Shown here one piece after another: positions 55,764 through 64,000 of a stretch of 64,000 bases of DNA (position 1 is the stretch's first letter; each line of letters starts with the position of its first letter). The notes below the pieces were generated by a model. That model ran no database searches. It was not told the origin of the DNA and saw only the letters and a list, made by a program, of their open reading frames with translations. Made by a program: the position numbers and the translations under genes. Source of the stretch: Liolophura sinensis (taxonomy: Eukaryota; Mollusca; Polyplacophora; Chitonida; Chitonidae). The stretch covers positions 18,487,223 through 18,551,222 of the forward strand of contig NC_088301.1 in the NCBI RefSeq assembly GCF_032854445.1, written 5' to 3'.

Positions 55764-56100
55764 ATACAACTCGTGTGCACATGGGCACTGTTATTGGCCT
55801 TTAGTACCTTTCCTATTCGATACAACAGATACTTTAAAAAAAAAAGGCAAGATGTCATATTAAAGACGTTCACGAAAAGAGTACTAACAAAATTGTGTAA
55901 AATGTAGGTTCAAAACACTAATGTAGATTTGAACTGCCGCGCATTTATCAGGACGGCATCCGGTCTAATAAATCGAACACCAGTGAGTGTCGGCCTACAA
56001 AACGGAATGAAGGCCTACAGAAATAGCACTGTTCCATGTTTGAGTTGTTTCAAATCTGAACTGTTGTTCACTGTTAAGTATACATTGCTGCTTTATACAG

Positions 56101-56176
56101 GTTGGAGCTTGCATTGTAAACGAGCAAAACCAGATTGTGGGTGTAGGCTACAACACGATACAAGAAAGTGGGGAAG
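56101..56176 (+). CDS. dCMP deaminase-like gene, exon 3
   Basis: Plus strand, acceptor GCTTTATACAG, donor GTGAGG, 76 nt, phase 0 in and 1 out. Reads VGACIVNEQNQIVGVGYNTI, QESGE. VGACIVN...IVG-GYN is the first beta hairpin and nucleotide-contacting segment of dCMP deaminase. In known enzymes GYN is followed by a loop of roughly 20-25 residues (GMP-GC-D..PW...KYPYV) before HAE. Here only TIQESGEVV lies between, so that loop is absent or encoded by an exon not found. Confidence 0.85.
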
Positions 56177-56344
56177 GTGAGGAGCATGACTGATGGTGAG
56201 ACAATATGGACTATAAGTTTCTCAAAGCAAGCGGGACACCATGGCAGGTTGTATTGGAAGAGTGTACGATTATTTTGAAAAAAGAAGGCAGATATGGTAA
56301 CCACAGACTTGATGTTTTATTGGCACACTGAACCACGTACGCCT

Positions 56345-57765
56345 TCCTATACCACGTATTCCTCACTGTAATATGGACGCCTCATTGTACCATGCATGTC
56401 TCACTGTGACATGTACGTCTATCTGTACTATGCACGACTATCTGTAACATGTACACCTCACCATCCACGCTTAACATATGTAATATGGATGCCTTACTGT
56501 ACCATGCACGTCTCACTGCACCGTCCACATCTCACTGTTCCACCCACGCCTCACTGTACCATGGACGCCTCATTGTGCTGTGGACGCCTCACTGTACTGT
56601 GCACGCTTCACTGTACCAGGTACGCCTATCTGTACCACATATGCCTTACTGTATCATGAACACCTCACTTTACCATGTACGCCTATCTGTACTATGCACG
56701 CCTCACTGTACCATATACACCTGACTTTACCATCCACGTCTCACTGTAATATGAACACCTCGTTGCATCATGCAGGCCTCGCTGTACCATGTACGCCTAT
56801 CTGTACCAAGCACGCTCCAATGTACCATGCACACCTGACTTTACCATCCACGTCTCACTGCAATATGGACACCTCATTGCATCATGCAGGCCTCGCTGTA
56901 CCATGTACGCCTATCTGTTCCATGTACACCTCACTGTACCATGCAGGCCTCGCTGTACCATGTACGCCTATCTGTACCAAGTACATTCCACTGTACCATG
57001 CAGACCTGACTGCACCACACACGCCTTACTGCACCATGCACGTCTCTCTGCACCATGGTGGCCTCAATGTAATATGCACGTCTCACTGCATCATACACGT
57101 CTTACTGTACCATGCACGTCTTACTGTACCATGCACGTCTCTCTGCACCATGCTGGCTTTAATGTAATATGCACGTCTTACTGCACCATGCCTTTCTCTC
57201 TGCACCATGCACGTCTCTCTGCACCATGGTGGCCTCAATGTAATATGCACGTCTCACTGCACCATACACGTCTTACTGTACCATGCACGTCTTACTGTAC
57301 CATGCACGTCTCTCTGCACCATGCTGGCTTTAATGTTATATGCACGTCTTACTGCACCATGCCTTTCTCTCTGCACCATGCACGTCTCTCTGCATCATGC
57401 TGGCCTCAATGTAATATGCACGTCTGACTGCACCTCGTACGCCTCTTTGAAACCTGGCACCTCTCTCTGCACCACGCTGGCCTCAATGTAATATGCACGT
57501 CTTACTGCACCATGCCTTTCTCTCTGCACCATGCACCTCTCTCTGCACCATGCTTGCCTCGATGTTATATGCACGTCTTACTGCACCATGCACGCATCTC
57601 TGCACCATGCGCCTCTCTCTGCATCATGCTGGCCTCAATGTAATATGCACGTCTGACTGCACCACGTACGCCTCTCTGAAACCTGGCACCTCTCTCTGCA
57701 CCATGCTGGCCTCAATGTTATACGCACGTTTTACTGCACCATGAACGGCTCTATGTATTTCACTA
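56345..57765. repeat. 19-bp minisatellite, about 75 copies, with 171-bp higher-order unit
   Basis: Units such as TGCACGTCTCTCTGCACCA and TGTACCATGCACGTCTTAC. TGCTGGCTTTAATG-TATA recurs at 57151 and 57322, 171 bp or nine units apart, showing a higher-order repeat in the right half. Because 19 is not a multiple of three, all three plus frames read the same 19-residue string and stay open for up to 212 codons. These frames are not genes. It fills deaminase intron 3. Confidence 0.95.
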
Positions 57766-57984
57766 AGCAAAAATCACTGCGAACTGCAAACCTCTTCATG
57801 CACGCTCACTTTGCCTTGCTCACCTCACAGCAAGGACGCCGCAATGCTTCATGCACGATTGTCGTGTGTGAGCCTCCCTCAGAGTTGTTTTGTTCCTGTC
57901 TCCTACAGCTCGCCCATGATATAACTAAATAAAGTAGCAATCAAAAAAATTAATTATTCTCTTCGGGGATTTTTTATGTTTGAG

Positions 57985-58192
57985 TTGTTCATGCTGAAGA
58001 CAATGCCATCCGCAATAAAACAACAGCCAGTCTGGAAGGGTGCAGAATCTTTATCACCTACAACCCGTGCCAAGAATGTGTTGATTTGATTATCAAACAT
58101 AGTATATCAGAAGTTTTCTATATGGAGGTTAAGGACAACACCCGGTACAGAGATGCTAGAAAAAAGCTGGACCAGAGAGGTATTCCACACAG
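57985..58192 (+). CDS. dCMP deaminase-like gene, exon 4 (catalytic)
   Basis: Plus strand, acceptor TTTATGTTTGAG, donor GTAAGC, 208 nt, phase 1 in and 2 out. Reads VVHAEDNAIRNKTTASLEG, CRIFITYNPCQECVDLI, IKHSISEVFYMEVKD, NTRYRDARKKLDQRGIPH. HAE supplies a zinc ligand and the catalytic glutamate; PCQEC supplies the two cysteine ligands. GC-x-Y/F-T-PC-EC--LII--I-EV-Y is the dCMP deaminase signature rather than the SPC-type AID/APOBEC one. The likely reaction is dCMP to dUMP for thymidylate synthesis. Unspliced read-through would stop directly after IPHR. Confidence 0.9.
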
Positions 58193-59981
58193 GTAAGCGT
58201 TTTTCCACTCAAGAATTACCATACATCATTTCCACTTGTCGGTAATAGTAAAGCATGATGTATTGTGGCTTTTACCATGACATCGTGTTGGTTTTTGATA
58301 AATGTGGATACGCTTGGTGGGGTTTAAAGAGAAAGAGTGAGAGTTGTTTCACGGGAAACAGTAGCGTTTGTCGTAAAATGTTGATGCCTGACAGACATCG
58401 TTCAGAGATAAACGGGCTATAAACAGGCGTGAATGACCGAAGACAGCAGTGTTTGATTCGCAGTGGTGTTTGACAGAGCATAGTTATCTTTAAAAGAAAA
58501 CAGAAATAGCTGAAGAGCAGTAATAATTAACAGAAAACAGCAGTACTGAACAGAGAGACCTGACATTTATTTTGAAAAAGTGGTATTTAAAAGAGAGATC
58601 AATTTTCTAACTTGTATTTGACATACAGTCTTCTAATTAACAGACAACTTTTTTAATTAACAGGGCAGTATTAGTTAATAGATCATTGTCGTATTTGACA
58701 GAGATCAAGAGAAAAAGTTCATTTATAAGTAATAAAACTCCGTGGTAGAAGCAGTTGTGAGTGACAAGAAGCAGCACTAATTAGAAAATAAATCCAGAAC
58801 AGAAGCAGTATAGTTTTCCAAGAAGCAGTGGTAATTAAGAGAATGCAGTTAACAGTTATTTTGACAAGAAACAGTGGTAATCAACAAAAATCCGTGCTAA
58901 AAGCAGTTGTGTTTCGTACAAAGCGGTGGTATTTAACAAAAATCCGTGCTAGAAACAGCTTTGTTTCACAAGAGAAAGTGGTATTTAGAATAAAAAAATC
59001 CATGGAGCAGTGGTATTTAACAAAACTGTGTGGTAGCAGCAGTTATGTCTGACAAGAACTAGTGGTATTTAACAAAAGTCCTTGAGAGGAGCAGATATGT
59101 TTGACACGAAGCATTAGTAATTACTAAAAATTTATGATACAGTGGGAAAAAATCCGTTGTAGAAGATGTTATGTTTGACAAGAGACGGCGGCATTTGGCA
59201 GAACTCAAAGTTGGGAGCAGTTTTTTGGCAAGAACCAGCGGTAATCGACACAATTTCGTAATAGAAGCATTTGTGTTTGGCAAGAGGCAGTAGTATATTA
59301 CAGACATCCGTGGTAGAAGCACTAAAAAAACGTTGTAGAGGCAGTTATGTTTGACAGGAAGCAGTGGTAATTGACAGAAATTCGTGGAAGAAGCAATTGG
59401 GTTGGCCAAGAACCAGTGGTATTTGGCAGAAATCCATGGAAGAAACTTTGGAAATTTACAAGATACGAAAGGTGTTTGAGAGATAAGGTGTGGTGGACAG
59501 AGACCCTTTTGAAAAAAAAAAATAGCTGTTAGACAAAAAAAAAACCAAAATTTTTGAACAGAAATAGGTGACAAGCAGAAAGTAAAGGTGTTTGACACAA
59601 TAAACATGTGTTTGACAGGAAAGCCTGATGCTTGAAAGAAATTAAATGTATGCTATATTAAACAATATCTGTTCACAAAAAAATTGTGGTATATGGCGGA
59701 AATTCCGCAGATGAATTATGACAGAACTATAAAGCGCAGGAACGGTTTACAAAGAAAATTCAAAGGTGGTTGACACCATGGGTGAAAAGTTTTTACCCTT
59801 AACAGTGGCGTTTGTTGAAAATCTAACTGCAGTAATAATGTTTTGGAGTTTTGTTGTGCTTGATCACACGGGCGTCACACGAATTTGAATAATCTGCTTA
59901 TATACTAAGTTCTTAGTATCGGTTTGAAGAAGTAAGATCCTGTTTCATTGTACTTCATGACTCTGTCTCCATCATTTCCAG
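58193..59981 (+). other. Intron 4 (or 3' region) of the deaminase gene
   Basis: Mostly taken up by a 52-bp repeat (58480-59640). 59640-59980 is plain. Confidence 0.5.
58480..59640. repeat. Degenerate 52-bp minisatellite, about 20 copies
   Basis: Unit like GACAAGAAGCAGTGGTATTT followed by AACAAAAATCCGTGGTAGAA and GCAGTTATGTTT. GGTATTTA recurs at 58928, 58980, 59012 and 59064, mostly in 52-bp steps. A minus-strand frame of 182 codons (59059-59607) is a by-product. Confidence 0.85.
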
Positions 59982-60063
59982 CTTGTTCTGTCGACGTGAC
60001 ATACAAGGTGTGCAGAAGTCATTGTTATCAGCGATATGGGATTCCATTGCCATCGATGTTTAA
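59982..60063 (+). CDS. Candidate last exon of the deaminase-like gene
   Basis: Plus strand, good acceptor CATCATTTCCAG, then 82 nt to TAA in the phase required by exon 4, reading SLFCRRDIQGVQKSLLSAIW and DSIAIDV. With exons 1-4 this gives 558 nt and 185 aa, near the usual 170-190. The residues do not clearly match the usual C-terminal strand of the family, so the exon is provisional. Confidence 0.35.
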
Positions 60064-60800
60064 AAGGCGGAATCCGATTGGTGAAGTATATGTGATCACT
60101 GAAGAATGTATGCACTCTCAGAATGTAACTTGGGCGTGTGTACAGTTTTATTCATGTTTATCCGTTCCCATTGATTATGTATTCCTATCTATGCAATGTT
60201 ATTCAACTTTATCTAGCGTTATTCACCTTTATCCAAAGGAATACATGTTTCGAGTTTTGTAATGACAGACAGCATGTTCGTATACTTTAATTGCTTTGTT
60301 ATGGTTTTGATTACGTAAAGAGCTACCGTATACCTGTCTAATCGATTAATGTGTGTTCTAGTTAAATGACACATTTAAGTGGTTTAAATCACATATAAGT
60401 ACATGTTAAAGGTTTGTCAGAGACAACACGATATAGCTGTACATAGGTTATTTTTTACTGTTGACGGACAAAGTTTAAAACCACGGAATCCAATCGGCGA
60501 AGTACTTGTATATATGACAACTAAAGAATATGCATATTTCAGAATGTACGATATACATTATATATTCATATTTATTCAGTGTTTTTCACCGTTATCCAAC
60601 CTTCTTCACCTTTATCTAAAGGAATACAAGTTTCGAGTTTTCTAATAACAAACAGCATGGGAGCGTCCCATATACATGTAGGTATACCGTAAGTGCTTAG
60701 TTATGGTTTTGATTACGTGGACAGCTACAGTATACTTATCTAATGTGTTAATGTGTCTTCTAGTTAAATGACAACTTTAAACGGTTTAATGCAAAGTACA
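60050..60800. repeat. Direct repeat, two copies about 380-415 bp apart
   Basis: CGGAATCCGATTGGTGAAGT (60070) versus CGGAATCCAATCGGCGAAGT (60483), AAGGAATACATGTTTCGAGT (60237) versus AAGGAATACAAGTTTCGAGT (60620), and GTTATGGTTTTGATTACGT in both. Short open frames in each copy end KEYMFRVL and KEYKFRVF, but there is no known domain. Confidence 0.8.
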
Positions 60801-60934
60801 TGTTAAGGTTTGAACGAGAAAGCACAATAAGTGTATTGTTAGGCTCTACTGTAATTACTTGAATAAACGCTCTTGACAAACGTGAGTTTTTGTGTGTAAA
60901 TCATAAAAAAATGTTGTGTACGTATCCATTTTTT

Positions 60935-61262
60935 CGTTTTAACGTCGTACATAACAATTTGTCAGTCACGGCGAGGGGTCATTAGGTGCATATAAAGAAT
61001 GCGATGTCTTCTTGTGGTAGGGCGAGTCCCGCCAAAGTGCTGCCACCTATGTGATATCATGCTCAAGACACCAGACATGACACCCCACTCAGTCACGTTA
61101 TTACTGACAACCAGACCTCGTTTCTTACTCTAAGCTCTGAATACTGAGCGCCAAGCGGAGCAGCAGCAGGTACCATTTTAAAGTCTTTGGTATGACCAGA
61201 CTCAGCTTTCACCCCAAGTCTTCCGATTTTGAGGCTAACGCTGTAACCACTAGGACACAGAT
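60935..61262 (-). repeat. SINE-2 copy, subtype b
   Basis: Minus strand: TTTAACGTCGTACATAACAA (tail), GGGGTCATTAGGTGCATA, CGCCAAAGTGCTGCCACC, TCACGTTATTACTGACAACC and a head ending GTAACCACTAGGACACAG. Confidence 0.85.
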
Positions 61263-62530
61263 ACAGTCATCACATGGTGGGCGAAGTTTTGTGAATGCAG
61301 ATTTGAGTAGTGAGGTAGAGTAATGGCGGAGTGAGCTGATGGTCTGACCTTTCTTCCATACAATCCGGGTCATTAAAATGCTCTAATAAACCACCCATTT
61401 ACCTATTTTGGTTAAAATCACCTGTGAAATACTTGTCGTTAAAATGAGCACAAGGAGTGTGAGAAAACAAACCGGCCACAGATGACAAATCATTTCCCAC
61501 TTGCATGATAACGTGTGGCCTCTCAGCACCGTCCCTAAATTTGCAAGGCCTGATAACCATCGTCCCCTGAGACAACTCTAGTCAAATTCTTCCGAGGGGT
61601 TGACCGATGAAATTTTTCACAAAATTAACAAACAGCTGATAAGGGTCAATCCCACACAGGTACATGGCGGATGACTTACACAGCCTTCCATGCACTTTCG
61701 TGATCAACACTGATGCCGAATAAATTGTCAGATTAAGATTGATTTTTTTTAAATCGTTCTAAACTGCTATTGCATTGCTCCTGCTGGGCTTATTCTGAAT
61801 CATACCTGCAAGATTTGAGATATAACTTTACCTCGTAAATTATGTGTCTTCATACCACGCGTTTTTATAACGTCATTGAAAACTGTTACATACTTTCTTA
61901 GTTCTTTACCGGTTGGTGTTATACATGTACGTCGTTTTACGACTTGGCCTTACGATTGTTGCCTTGGGACGTCCGTATTGGGTGACGGCGGGTATACAAT
62001 TGTCTGTTTCGACACATAAACTTATATATGGTACATGGTGACCGCCTCCTCAAAAAAATAAAGTGCCAGTCTCTTTACATATTGATTTTTAATATGCAAT
62101 TGCAACAATGAACGTAAGCCAACGAATCTGCACATTCATACCGTATGACTGCAAAATGAATTTACGTCAAATTGAGTAAATAATACTCGAGTGAAAATTT
62201 ATCAAGATGTACATATTTTCCCCAAACTGGTTTATACGATGACGAAGACTCCTGACAACCGTTCCCACCACAGCAAAGTACCTGTGAATAAAGCGTTCGC
62301 CTCCACTTGAAAACTACATTCTTACTTTCATATTGGTGCAAGAGCTGTGTTCTTAAGCCAACGAGCATGGAGTACCTATACAGCCTGCCAAAATTATCGA
62401 GGATCACAGGAATGACCGGAGAGGGGCAGCTTTAATACCTGTTTGGTGGAACATGAATAGTTTTATTGTTAACTAAGTATTATTTCAAATTTGTTATGTA
62501 TATAAATACTAAAATTACCACAAAGAAACG
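61263..62530. other. Intergenic, no recognised gene
   Basis: A minus-strand stretch near 61500-61540 reads PHVIMQVGNDLSS, faintly like the GNDL block of SGNH-type domains, but the frame around it is broken. Nothing else was seen. Confidence 0.35.
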
Positions 62531-62787
62531 GGGGCCTCCGTGGTTCAGTTGGTTAGCGCTCTAGCGCAGCGTAATAACAAAGGTGTCTCTCACCAATGCG
62601 GTCGCTGTGAGTTCAAGTCCAGCTCATGCTGGTTTCCTTTCCGGTCGTACCTGGGAAGATCTTCCCAGCGGATGGTCGTGGGTTTCCTACGGGCTCTGCC
62701 CTGTTTCCACCCACCATAATGCCAGCCGCCGTCGTATAAGTGAAATATTCTTGAGTACGGCGTAAAACACCAATCAAATAAATAAAA
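62531..62787 (+). repeat. SINE-1 copy, full length
   Basis: GGGGGCCTCCGTGGTTCAGT head, box B TGAGTTCAAGTCCAGC, complete body, CGGCGTAAAACACCAATCAA and (AAAT)n. Joined tail to tail with the next copy. Confidence 0.92.
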
Positions 62788-63035
62788 TTTATTTATTTAT
62801 TTATGTATTTGATTGGTGTATTACGTCGTACTCAGGAATATTTCACTTACACAACGACGGCCAACATTAGGATGATGGGAGGTAACCGGGCAGAGCCTGG
62901 GGGAATCCCACGACCATATTCAGGTTGGGGATAGACCTTCCCACGAAACTTGAGTTTACAACAACCGCATCCGTGAGCGGTTCCTAGGTCACTGGTCCTC
63001 GCCGGCGTGTTAACGCCCCTCGGCCAAGGGGGCCC
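62788..63035 (-). repeat. SINE-1 copy, inverted, tail to tail
   Basis: Starts (TTTA)n, TTTGATTGGTGTATTACGTC, and runs to the inverted head CGGCCAAGGGGGCCCC. Head and body are more worn than those of its plus-strand neighbour. Confidence 0.9.
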
Positions 63036-63148
63036 CCTAGAAAGGAATTAAAACCTTAATAATTCATATTCAAACGAATACTGGGCCTGAAGCCAAAAGC
63101 ATTATGTTAATTTTTTTTTTGCGTTGTTTTGCTTAACTCTATTATTAT

Positions 63149-63235
63149 TGGATACGACTTGGCTGAAGTTGGGTCCGATTTGGCTGAAATTGGGCACGAC
63201 ATGACTGAAGATGGGTACGACTTGACTAACATGTA
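63149..63235. repeat. 21-bp tandem repeat, four copies
   Basis: Unit ACGACTTGGCTGAAGTTGGG plus one base, degenerate. In a minus-strand frame it reads a seven-residue repeat of the form FSQVVPN, without other support for coding. Confidence 0.75.
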
Positions 63236-64000
63236 CCCACGACTTCGTCTGGGTACATGTACAACTTGGTCTTGCTAAGAGTATGCGTGGGTATAAGTTA
63301 AGCTGTTCCCAGTCAAAAGTGTGGTAGCGATAAAGTTTAGTATAAGTTTTAGACTGGGCGTAGTAAGTCTCATCAGTTTTGTTTAACCGTAAACTTGATA
63401 ATACTTTGTGGCGTCGTGCGACAAGGTCATTAAATAACACTGGTAAGGACCATTTAACGTAGCTTTTGGAGTCTTACTATCTCCATCATCAGAGTGAGAT
63501 AAACATTGGTATCAACATATGTAACGTATGAAGGCATAAAGACATAAAATAAAAAGAAAGCAAGAACAATGAACACGATACTGGGTAATCATATACAAGT
63601 CATGTACCTAATACACAGAGAAAGTCAGGCAGTATTTGCAAAGAAAACAATTCAGTCATATGTACTAAAAGAGCATAAAAAAATGGAAACATGAGAAAAT
63701 CTGGTTGGCAGTCACGAAATCGTTCCCATATTTGGCTAAACATGGAAAATGTTTTAAATCGCTATAGTCGAGTTATTTTCTCTTTTACATTTGTCCACGC
63801 CTTCCTCTTGGCTGCTTTTATAAATACACAAGTATCATTCTGACTGCGTGAAGAAAAGGACACCTATACAACTTGTTATTGCGTTGAATTAAAGTGCTTT
63901 GTGAGGTAGAGCTAGTTCAGTATAAGATATCGTGGCACTATTGTTAACTGTCAGCAGTCCTACATTCAATGTACATGTAAGTATTGGAACGCCACAGTGG
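63236..64000. other. Right-edge sequence, no recognised gene
   Basis: AT-rich. A minus-strand frame at 63102-63440 covers the 21-bp repeat and has no known motif. Confidence 0.4.

Noticed and set aside
56580-57427. Long plus-strand open frames (195 and 212 codons)
   Set aside because: They are translations of the 19-bp minisatellite. Different frames give the same repeated peptide and there is no conserved start or splice signal.
57985-58192. AID/APOBEC-type mutator deaminase
   Set aside because: The second zinc motif is YNPCQEC, not SPC, and the flanking residues (VGACIVN, GYN, LII--I-EV-Y) fit dCMP deaminases.
59059-59607. 182-codon minus-strand frame
   Set aside because: It lies entirely within the degenerate 52-bp repeat and has no known motif.
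61490-61560. SGNH hydrolase-like GNDL block on the minus strand
   Set aside because: Only about a dozen residues match and stops surround them.

Overview
The window looks like a piece of a lophotrochozoan animal genome, most likely a mollusc. It has AT-rich introns, short spliced exons, many tRNA-derived SINEs, Tc1 DNA transposons and minisatellites, and no bacterial features. The placement rests on gene architecture (secreted F5/8-type lectin plus EGF plus transmembrane receptors) and repeat style, not on any database search. No single open frame is a whole gene except the Tc1 transposases. The genes below were assembled from splice sites, reading phase and protein motifs.

From 1 to about 50 kb the minus strand carries a tandem array of related cell-surface receptor genes in various states of decay. 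The best preserved (called gene B here, 27935 down to 8605) has a signal-peptide exon, two exons for one F5/8 type C (fucolectin-like) domain, four 150-nt EGF-like exons, a transmembrane exon and a cytoplasmic-tail exon. All introns join in phase and the exons sum to 1407 nt, or 468 aa. Gene C starts at 2797 and runs off the left edge. Gene A (32128 to about 30890) keeps a signal exon and one lectin exon. Genes D (about 40.6 to 32.8 kb) and E (about 49.7 to 46.4 kb) are broken; E keeps an open tail exon ending in a tyrosine motif. Stray tail fragments also lie on the plus strand at 10.25 and 43.8 kb. A short protein-tyrosine-phosphatase-like remnant lies at 36.5 kb and a Penelope-like reverse transcriptase remnant at 10.7 kb.

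From 51.4 to about 60 kb the plus strand carries one different gene: a dCMP/cytidine deaminase-family enzyme in at least four exons, with an intact zinc site (HAE and PCQEC). It appears to lack the residues that normally lie between the GYN motif and HAE. Three of its introns are each filled by an unrelated minisatellite (76, 19 and 52 bp units).

Mobile DNA: two nearly identical Tc1 elements with 25-bp terminal repeats (20.8 and 34.8 kb; the first has an internal deletion); about 16 copies or fragments of a tRNA-derived SINE (SINE-1); about nine of a second SINE group (SINE-2) whose 3' end resembles that of SINE-1; and a 290-bp satellite at 29 kb. Introns and flanks of the receptor genes are themselves repeated across the window, so several insertions can be compared with uninserted paralogous sites. 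Exon coordinates come from reading splice signals by eye and could be off by a base or two.
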